DNA from: Paenibacillus albicereus | Lineage (GTDB): Bacteria; Bacillota; Bacilli; Paenibacillales; Paenibacillaceae | DNA: 64,000 nucleotides | Assembly (NCBI RefSeq): GCF_012676905.1 | Contig: NZ_CP051428.1 | Coordinates: 535,501-599,500 of the forward strand | Reading direction: 5' to 3' | In this document: positions 58,101 through 64,000 of the stretch, piece by piece | Layout: every line of letters begins with the position of its first letter | Position numbering within the stretch: position 1 is the first letter of the stretch | Position numbers and translations under genes: made by a program | The notes under the pieces: model-generated | Database searches by the model: none | What the model was told of the DNA's origin: nothing | Seen by the model: the letters and a program-made list of their open reading frames with translations, nothing else

Positions 58101-59135
58101 ATGTATCCTCTATCCCATGAGCTGGCCCAGGACATCGTGGACCGGATGATGAAAGACATCCCCTACAACATCAATATCATGAACGAGCGCGGCGTCATCA
58201 TCGGCAGCGGCGACCGCGCGCGGATCGGCTCCGAGCATCGGGGAGCGCTGCAGGCGCTGGCTACCGGCAGGATGGTCGAGGTGCGGGAAGACGGCCTCGC
58301 GGAGAAAAAAGGAACGAACGAGCCGATCGTCATCGGTCAGGCGCGGATCGGCGTCATCGGCATCTCCGGCAGCCCCGAGGAGGTGCGCCCGTTCTGCAGC
58401 ATCGTCCGCACGACGGTATCGCTGCTGATCGAGCAGGGCATGGCGCTGCAGTCGATGCAGAACGAGGCGAACCGCAAGAAAGCTTTTCTCGAATCGCTCC
58501 TGCTCCATCCGGGCCTGTACAGCCAAAAGCTGCGCAAGGAAGCTCTCGCCTACCGGATCGACCTGCTGCTGCCGACCGCGCTGCTGCATGCGAAGGGGCT
58601 GAGCCCGGCCACGCTCGGACCCGGCATGCTGCTGCAGCATCCGTTCCTTCCGGTGGAAGACGACGGCGTGTTCTTCTTCATGCAGGACGCCGCGGAGGCC
58701 CGCCTGCTGGCCGAGCAGCTGCGGCGCAGCCATTCCGGAGCCCGCTTCAGCCTGTCCCGGGCCGAGCCGAGCATCGCCGAGGCGCATCGCCAGGCAAAAG
58801 GCGCGATGGCCGTCAGCCTCGCGCTGAAGGCGCCCGATCCCGTCGTGTCCTACGACGAGGTCGAGTTTCTCGTGCAGCTGGCCGAGGCGGACATTCCCGG
58901 CACGGAGCAGCTGGCCGCCAAGCTGGAGGACAAGGAATCCGCCGATCTGCTCGACACGCTGCGAACCTATCTCCACCGGGACGGCAGCATATCCGCCGTC
59001 TCGGCCGAGCTGAACATCCACCGCAATACGCTGCAATACCGGCTCAAGCGCATCCGCGACCTGACCGGCAAGGACCCTCGGCATCTGTTCGACCTGTTCG
59101 AGCTGGCGCATGGCCTGCTGGCGCTCTACCGATGA
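58101..59135 (+). CDS. CdaR family transcriptional regulator (sugar-diacid/glycerate type)
   Basis: 344 residues. The N-terminal sugar-diacid recognition domain (SHELAQDIVDRMMKDIPYNINIM, GRMVEVREDG, PIVIGQARIGVIGISG) is followed by a PucR-type C-terminal helix-turn-helix (HRDGSISAVSAELNIHRNTLQYRLKRIRDLTG). GAAAGGA lies six bases before ATG 58101. Members sense glycerate or sugar diacids and activate their catabolic genes. The GntP permease/glycerate kinase operon converges on it, the usual CdaR regulon content. Confidence 0.93.
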   Translation: MYPLSHELAQDIVDRMMKDIPYNINIMNERGVIIGSGDRARIGSEHRGALQALATGRMVEVREDGLAEKKGTNEPIVIGQARIGVIGISGSPEEVRPFCSIVRTTVSLLIEQGMALQSMQNEANRKKAFLESLLLHPGLYSQKLRKEALAYRIDLLLPTALLHAKGLSPATLGPGMLLQHPFLPVEDDGVFFFMQDAAEARLLAEQLRRSHSGARFSLSRAEPSIAEAHRQAKGAMAVSLALKAPDPVVSYDEVEFLVQLAEADIPGTEQLAAKLEDKESADLLDTLRTYLHRDGSISAVSAELNIHRNTLQYRLKRIRDLTGKDPRHLFDLFELAHGLLALYR

Positions 59136-59137
59136 CA

Positions 59138-59169
59138 AAACCCCGCAGGCGTCTTCGCCTGCGGGGTTT
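59138..59169. terminator. Bidirectional terminator between cdaR-like and glycerate kinase genes
   Basis: AAACCCCGCAGGCG (59138-59151) pairs perfectly with 59156-59169 around TCTT. Confidence 0.9.
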
Positions 59170-59227
59170 CGCGCCAATCGGACGACGGCCGCCGGGGCGG
59201 CATCCGCTCCGACGGCCGTCGTCCGGT

Positions 59228-60367
59228 TTATTTCAGCTTGAGCAGCCTGCCGATGCTCTCGCAGGTCCGCTCCACGTTTTTCGGCCCGTCCGCGAGCAGC
59301 CGCTCCAGCTCGGCCGCTCCCGGCACGATGCCGAAGATGGCGTCGATGCCCTCCTCATAGAGCGCCTCCGCGCCGTCGCCGATATAGCCGGCGAGCGCGA
59401 TGACGGGCTTGCCCGCTTCCTTGGCCGCTCGGGCGACGCCGAACGGCGTCTTGCCGAACTTCGTCTGGAAGTCCATGCCGCCCTCGCCCGTGAAGCAGTA
59501 GTCGGCTTCGGCCAGCTTCGCGCGCAGTCCGGTGGAGTCGATCACGATGTCGATGCCCCGTTGCAGCGTCGCTTGCGTGAAGACGAGCAAGCCCGCTCCC
59601 AGTCCGCCGGCCGCTCCCGCCCCGGGGAAGTCGCGGACCTGCTTGCCGAGCTGCTCCGCCAGGATGGACGCATAATGGGCCAGGCTGGCGTCCAGCGCGA
59701 GCGCCATCTCCGGCGTCGCTCCTTTTTGCGGTCCGAACACATGCGAGGCGCCGTTCGGGCCGCAGAGCGGATTGGTGACGTCGCAGGCGACGATCATCTC
59801 GACCTCCGCCAGCCTCGGGTCCAGACCGGATGCGTCGACCCGCGCCAGCCGGCCGAGGCTGCCGCCGCCTCGGGGCAGCTCGGCGCCGTCCGCATCGAGG
59901 AACCGGACTCCGAGCGCTTCCGCCATGCCGGCTCCGCCGTCATTTGTCGCGCTGCCGCCGATGCCGATGATGATTTTGCGGATGCCCTGATCCAGGCATT
60001 CGCGGATGAGCTCGCCGGTTCCGTACGTGGTAGTGACAAGCGGATTGCGCTGCTCCTTGGGCACGAGCTGGATGCCGCTGGCGGACGCCATCTCGATGGC
60101 GGCGGTGACGCCGTCTCCCATGATGCCGTAGCGGGCCAGGACGCGCTGGCCGAGCGGGCCCGTCACTTCCTTGGCGACGAGCTGGCCGCCGCTCGCGTCG
60201 ACGAGCGACTGGACGGTGCCTTCGCCTCCGTCGGCCATCGGGACATGGATGAAGCGGGCGTCCGGGAACGCCTTGCGCAGGCCGGCTTCCATCGCGACGC
60301 AGGCCTCCTTGGCCGTCATGCTTTCTTTGAACGAATCGGGGGCGAGCAGAAACGTCGGTCGTGTCAT
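59228..60367 (-). CDS. glxK: Glycerate kinase (GarK/GlxK family)
   Basis: 379 residues, full length for the type-I glycerate kinase family: LLAPDSFKESMTAKEA at the N terminus, PMADGGEGTV, IIIGIGGSATNDGGAGMAEALG, DVTNPLCGPNGASHVFGPQKGA and TGEGGMDFQTKFGKTPFGVA. It phosphorylates D-glycerate to 2- or 3-phosphoglycerate. GAGGTG precedes ATG 60367. It is translated 28 bp after the permease gene, so glycerate uptake and phosphorylation are coupled. Confidence 0.95.
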   Translation of the reverse strand: MTRPTFLLAPDSFKESMTAKEACVAMEAGLRKAFPDARFIHVPMADGGEGTVQSLVDASGGQLVAKEVTGPLGQRVLARYGIMGDGVTAAIEMASASGIQLVPKEQRNPLVTTTYGTGELIRECLDQGIRKIIIGIGGSATNDGGAGMAEALGVRFLDADGAELPRGGGSLGRLARVDASGLDPRLAEVEMIVACDVTNPLCGPNGASHVFGPQKGATPEMALALDASLAHYASILAEQLGKQVRDFPGAGAAGGLGAGLLVFTQATLQRGIDIVIDSTGLRAKLAEADYCFTGEGGMDFQTKFGKTPFGVARAAKEAGKPVIALAGYIGDGAEALYEEGIDAIFGIVPGAAELERLLADGPKNVERTCESIGRLLKLK

Positions 60368-60395
60368 GCGATCACCTCATGGTTAGTATGGTAGG

Positions 60396-61694
60396 TCAGA
60401 GCAGGAATCCGTACAGCACCGTGGAGACGACCGTCATCGTGCCGCCGACGAGCACCTCGTAGGGGACGAGTCCCATCCGCTGCTTGATCGTCATGTACAT
60501 GCTGCCGGCCGTCACGTGGAAGTAGTTTCCTTGCGGCAGCGCGTCGATGACCGTCGCGCCGGCATGCACCATCGCCGCCGCCGCGAGCGGAGCCGTGCCC
60601 ATGTCGAGGATCGCTTCGCCGAACGAGCCCGTCGCCAGGATGACGCCGGTGGACGTCGAAGCGGTGGCTGCGCCCATCAGGATGCCGGCGATCGGGGCGA
60701 GCAGCGTGCCGGATACGCCGGACGCTTCGATGATGCCGACGATCTGCGTCGACAGGTCGGACTTCGAGATGAGGCCGGCGATGCCGCCCGCGCCGAGCAA
60801 CAGCAGCACGGTCGCGGTCATCTTGTTGAGGCCGGAGGCGGAGTAGTCGAGAATCTTGCTCGCCTTGCCCATCGCCAGCATGCCGACGATGCCGGCGATC
60901 GGCAGGATGAACATCGCGTCGACCTTGAAGCTCTCCAGCAGCTCGATGCCGAGGATGGCGCCGACCGGATTGAGCATCAGCAGCACGACCGCGACGAGCG
61001 GAGCGACGATGGCCGTCTTGAGCGGCGGGTAGTTCGACTCGTCCGCTTCGTTCTGGTTCGCGGCCTCCGCCTCGGACACGAGGACGCCCTTGCGCTTGAT
61101 GAGCGAGGCGACGAGCACCGTGACGGCGAGTCCGAAGACAGCGGGCACGAACCCGGCCATCATCACCTGGCTCAGATCGAGGTTGAAGCCGTTGGCTGCC
61201 GCGATCGTGTTCGGGTTGGGGGAGATGAGGTTGCCGGCCTTGCCGCCGCCCGACAGCGCGAGCAGCAGCGCGATCTTGGAAAGGCCCATCTTGTGGCCGA
61301 CCGACAAGGCGATCGGCGCGACGATGAGGACCGCGACGGGGATGAAGACGCCGACGGCGGTAATAATCATGGTCGCGAGGGCGAGGGCGAGGATCGCCTT
61401 GCCTCCGCCGAATTTCTTGACGATCGCCTTGGCGATCGTCTCCGCCGCGCCCGATTCCATCATGACGCCGGCCAGCACCCCGGCGGCGAGGACGCGGAGC
61501 ACCGTGCCCATCACGCTCTGGGTGCCGCTCGTCAGCACTTGAATCGTCTCGTTCAGGGTCGCGCCGCCGAGCAGCGCGCCTGCAATCGCTCCCAAAAAGA
61601 GCGCGTAGACCGGATTCAGCTTGCGCAAAATCAGAATGATCGCAAGCGCAAGACCGGCTAGCGCTCCGATCCAGCTGATCGTCAATCCGTCCAT
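60396..61694 (-). CDS. GntP-family permease, probable glycerate/sugar-acid transporter
   Basis: 432 residues, about 12 helices, GntP/GntT family: LAAGVLAGVMMESGAAETIA, LLALSGGGKAGNLISPNPNT and ATASTSTGVILATGSFGEAIL. GGAGGT precedes ATG 61694. The family carries gluconate, glycerate and related acids with protons. The downstream glycerate kinase and CdaR neighbour point to glycerate. The promoter region holds a -10 (TATACT), a cre-like site and an inverted repeat. Confidence 0.92.
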   Translation of the reverse strand: MDGLTISWIGALAGLALAIILILRKLNPVYALFLGAIAGALLGGATLNETIQVLTSGTQSVMGTVLRVLAAGVLAGVMMESGAAETIAKAIVKKFGGGKAILALALATMIITAVGVFIPVAVLIVAPIALSVGHKMGLSKIALLLALSGGGKAGNLISPNPNTIAAANGFNLDLSQVMMAGFVPAVFGLAVTVLVASLIKRKGVLVSEAEAANQNEADESNYPPLKTAIVAPLVAVVLLMLNPVGAILGIELLESFKVDAMFILPIAGIVGMLAMGKASKILDYSASGLNKMTATVLLLLGAGGIAGLISKSDLSTQIVGIIEASGVSGTLLAPIAGILMGAATASTSTGVILATGSFGEAILDMGTAPLAAAAMVHAGATVIDALPQGNYFHVTAGSMYMTIKQRMGLVPYEVLVGGTMTVVSTVLYGFLL

Positions 61695-61734
61695 GATATG
61701 TGACCTCCTCGAGCTCGAAAGCAGCTTGTTTTCT

Positions 61735-61753
61735 TGAATACGCTTTCAGTATA
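61735..61753 (-). promoter_or_regulatory. -10 element overlapping a cre-like site, glycerate operon
   Basis: On the minus strand TATACT (61748-61753) leads directly into TGAAAGCGTATTCA (61735-61748), 13 of 14 matches to the cre consensus. Repression by CcpA at the promoter is plausible. Confidence 0.6.
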
Positions 61754-61763
61754 GACGGATTCG

Positions 61764-61800
61764 CAAGGAATCGATATTGATTAACGGACGATATTCCTTG
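61764..61800. promoter_or_regulatory. Inverted repeat upstream of the glycerate operon promoter
   Basis: CAAGGAAT (61764-61771) and ATTCCTTG (61793-61800) are 21 bp apart in the upstream-activator position. It is a candidate CdaR operator. Confidence 0.5.
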
Positions 61801-61829
61801 TGCAGATGCACGACTCCGAACGATGAAAA

Positions 61830-61868
61830 AAGCTTCCCGTATCGCTTCAGGAGCGGCACGGGAAGCTT
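61830..61868 (-). terminator. Terminator of the small gene at 61903
   Basis: AAGCTTCCCGT (61830-61840) pairs with ACGGGAAGCTT (61858-61868). On the minus strand it is followed by T6. Confidence 0.8.
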
Positions 61869-61902
61869 CTTGCGGGGATAGCCCCGAGGAACAAAGGGGA
61901 CC

Positions 61903-62070
61903 TTATTCGGCAGATGGCGGATTCGAGCTCGACCGGATGGCTTCGTCCGATGACGGTACGGCCCCGATTTCGTCGGCGTATTCTTCCAAAGACTTGATCC
62001 GTCCATGCGGATTCGGATGCTGCTTGCGCTGTTTCCAGCTGCTTTCGCGGCGCCGCTTGGCAGTGCTCAT
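61903..62070 (-). CDS. Small hydrophilic protein of unknown function (55 aa)
   Basis: Reads ATG 62070 to TAA 61903, with GGAGGGG five bases upstream of the start and a terminator just after the stop. The product begins MSTAKRRRESSWKQRKQHPN, strongly basic. It then has an acidic helix-like part (SLEEYADEIGAVPSSDEAIR) and ends PPSAE. The clean gene boundaries (ribosome site, stop, terminator) argue that it is expressed. The basic N terminus suggests nucleic-acid or partner binding, but that is a guess. No family is recognised. Confidence 0.65.
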   Translation of the reverse strand: MSTAKRRRESSWKQRKQHPNPHGRIKSLEEYADEIGAVPSSDEAIRSSSNPPSAE

Positions 62071-62199
62071 GAGGTCCCCTCCCTTCCTGACGCTTAGCGT
62101 GGGCGATCGGGCCCCATCCTATTCGCCCGGCGTTCCGAATCCTCCTTGGCTGCGCGAGCAAGAAGGCAGGCTCGGCCGAGGCGATGCGAAGCGGCTAGC

Positions 62200-63834
62200 T
62201 CAGGCCGGATGACGCAGGCCCGGTCCGGCGGCTTCGCCTGTGCTGTCGCGCCGGTCGAGGCCAGGCTCGGGCTCCGAGGCGCCGGCCGCGGCTCCGCCGC
62301 CCTGGGACCCGGCCAGCAGATCGGAGGCCAGGACGGCGATGCGCCGGACTTCTCCGTCCGTCTGCGCGGAGGCCGCGCGCTGCTGCTCCGACAGCAGCGC
62401 GAGCCGCTGCGCGGAGCGGCTGGTCTGGTCCGCTCCGGCGGCGATGTCCGCCATGCGCGAGGAGGCGGCCTCGCAGCCGGCGTCCATCTCGCGGATGCTG
62501 TCGGTCAGGGCGTGGATGCCGCCGGACATGTCGAGCAGCTCCTGCTGCAAGGAGCGGAACTGTCCGAGCGACTGCTCGGCCCGGACGGCCGCCGTCTCCG
62601 AGGCGCGCAGCCCCTCTTCGATGCGGGAGGCGGCGCGTTCGTTCTCCAGCCGCATGGAGCGGACGATCTCGCGCATCTGCTCGGCGGTGCCGCCGCTGCG
62701 GGCGGCGAGCTTGCGGACCTCTTGGGCTACGACGGCGAAGCCGCGGCCGGCCTCTCCGGCGCGGGCTGCTTCGATGGACGCGTTGAGCGCCAGCAGGCTT
62801 GTCTGCTCCGCCATCTCGCGCACGGAATCGACCATCGCCTCGGCGGCCTCGGAAGCCTTCACCATGCCGGAAGCGGAAGCGGCCGTATCGCGCAGGATCA
62901 CGCCTGCGTCCTCCATCTGGCGCAGCAGGCTCTCCATGCCGAGCCGATGCTCCTCCAGGCCGGCGTCGGCGGCGAGCGCCTTGTGCTGCGTCCCGCCCGT
63001 AACCTCGGCCGCCCGCCGCGCCTTGGCGGCGATGTCGGCCAAGCCGGCCTGCGCCTGCTCGACCGCGCTCTGCTGGCGCTGCTGCAGCCGTACCGCTTCC
63101 GCGAGGCCGCTGCCGACCTCGGCGCTCTGGGCCGCGCTTTCGCGGGACAGTCCGGCGACCGAGCTGGCGGAGGCGTCGAGCGTCCGGCTGAGCTCTTGCA
63201 CGCGCCCCAGCAGCCCTTCGAGCTGCTCCTGCTTGTGCCGCCGTTCCGCTTCCAGGCGGGAAACCTCGCGGGCCTTGCTGCGGATCTGCAGGCAGGTGAA
63301 CAGCGCCGTCAGCAGCAGGAACAGCGCGTGGATCAGCACCATCGAGAACGGATATCGGCTCGCGCCGAACACCAGCTCCGGCGCGAGCAGGTAGCCTCCG
63401 ACATGCTGCGCGGCGAATACCGCCGTCATGAGGGCGATCAGGCGCATGCTTTCGTAGTAGGCGGCGATCGCCAGCACCATGAAGATCGAAAAGTGGAATT
63501 CCACGCTCCCGCCGGAACCGGCGATGATGGAGATGCTGGAAAACGTCAGCGACAGCGTCGCCAGCGCCGGGGCGATCCAGGCGGCAGCACCGGTGCGGCC
63601 GCGGCCGAACGGGATGGCGGCGAGCAGCAGCAGGAAAGGAACCGCCAGCAACAGGTTGAGCGAAAGGGCGCTGCCTTCGGCGGCCATGCCCGAGGGAGCG
63701 GCAGAGCCGGGCATGACATGGCCCATGCCGGTCTGGAACCAGCCGAGCGCGCGGTGAAGGAAGTGGACGGCGGCGCTGAGCATCGCCAGAGCGGCGGCCG
63801 AGCGGAGCATGAAGCGGTTGCGGTAGTCGAGCAT
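62200..63834 (-). CDS. Methyl-accepting chemotaxis protein-like receptor with polytopic membrane domain
   Basis: 544 residues. About six N-terminal membrane helices (1-200: [64 protein letters not shown]) lack a large extracellular sensor. A coiled-coil signalling domain follows, with the hairpin tip [20 protein letters not shown] and [18 protein letters not shown], the MCP signature for CheA/CheW contact. The ATG at 63834 is chosen for its membrane start. AAGGAG is present about 14 bases upstream, rather far; an ATG at 63870 is an alternative. A ten-G run lies upstream at 63886-63895. Confidence 0.88.
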   Translation of the reverse strand: MLDYRNRFMLRSAAALAMLSAAVHFLHRALGWFQTGMGHVMPGSAAPSGMAAEGSALSLNLLLAVPFLLLLAAIPFGRGRTGAAAWIAPALATLSLTFSSISIIAGSGGSVEFHFSIFMVLAIAAYYESMRLIALMTAVFAAQHVGGYLLAPELVFGASRYPFSMVLIHALFLLLTALFTCLQIRSKAREVSRLEAERRHKQEQLEGLLGRVQELSRTLDASASSVAGLSRESAAQSAEVGSGLAEAVRLQQRQQSAVEQAQAGLADIAAKARRAAEVTGGTQHKALAADAGLEEHRLGMESLLRQMEDAGVILRDTAASASGMVKASEAAEAMVDSVREMAEQTSLLALNASIEAARAGEAGRGFAVVAQEVRKLAARSGGTAEQMREIVRSMRLENERAASRIEEGLRASETAAVRAEQSLGQFRSLQQELLDMSGGIHALTDSIREMDAGCEAASSRMADIAAGADQTSRSAQRLALLSEQQRAASAQTDGEVRRIAVLASDLLAGSQGGGAAAGASEPEPGLDRRDSTGEAAGPGLRHPA

Positions 63835-64000
63835 AAGGGGTCGGATTCTCCTTGATGAGGGATGAGGCATAGGCAGGGCGGCCGCGGGGGGGGGGAGCGG
63901 ACCGCCTCCGATGCAGGTTCTACAGGATGTAACGTCGCCCGAAGACAGCTGGATCAATGCGGAGAGCGTGCGGGCGGAGGTCAGCTTTTCTCGGAGCTGC

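Noticed and set aside
1-64000. tRNA, rRNA, phage or transposase genes
   Set aside because: No cloverleaf, rRNA stretch, integrase or transposase motif was noticed on either strand by reading; a tRNA or profile scan was not possible here.

Overview
The window looks like chromosomal DNA of a spore-forming, high-GC member of the Paenibacillaceae (a Paenibacillus-like Firmicute). The evidence is Gram-positive Shine-Dalgarno sites (AAGGAGG-type) before nearly every gene, a gamma-type spore protein, YesM/YesN-type two-component regulation, CcpA-like cre sites, S-layer-homology (SLH) proteases, a preQ1-I riboswitch and many strong intrinsic terminators. I cannot name the species. No tRNA, rRNA, CRISPR array, phage or transposase gene was seen.

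Layout. 1-4.7 kb: end of an oppA-type receptor gene followed by oppBCDF (oligopeptide import). 4.7-9.3 kb: small membrane and stress genes (pspC-pspA), an acetyl-xylan-esterase-like hydrolase and a spore protein gene. 9.3-17 kb: UvrD-family helicase, MarR regulator with nitroreductase, a stand-alone IF-3 paralogue, AraC regulator and MATE exporter. 17.5-31.5 kb (minus strand): a complete alpha-mannoside system in the order sensor kinase, AraC-type response regulator, lipoprotein receptor, two permeases, GH125, GH38, with a cre site before the receptor gene. 31.5-36.5 kb: preQ1-riboswitch-led queCDE plus queF (queuosine precursor synthesis), split by an opposite-strand membrane protein gene. 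36.6-48 kb: amino-acid permease and two tandem, paralogous, giant subtilisin-like proteases. 48-57 kb: AraC, WYL regulator plus DinB, a three-gene sugar-catabolic operon (two Gfo/Idh/MocA oxidoreductases and a sugar isomerase), a membrane diguanylate cyclase and an acryloyl-CoA-reductase-like enzyme. 57.4-64 kb: acetyltransferase, CdaR regulator convergent with a GntP-type permease/glycerate kinase operon, and a chemotaxis-type receptor.

The most unusual content is non-coding. Three copies of an element exactly 185 bp long (9053-9237, 29049-29233, 47847-48031) share a fixed plan: two forward arms 50 bp apart, an 85-bp centre, and two inverted arms 50 bp apart. A fourth, diverged relative (16957-17199) keeps the 50-bp arm spacing. 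Each of the three 185-bp copies lies within about 60 bp of a different tandem-repeat array. A separate composite repeat (a 122-bp core plus a tail of 37-bp hairpin units, in two direct and one inverted copy) fills 1.2 kb between the two permease genes of the mannoside operon. Low-complexity insertions also occur inside proteins (QueD, QueE, the helicase tail, the response-regulator linker). This is therefore a genome where repeat expansion has been tolerated both between and within genes.
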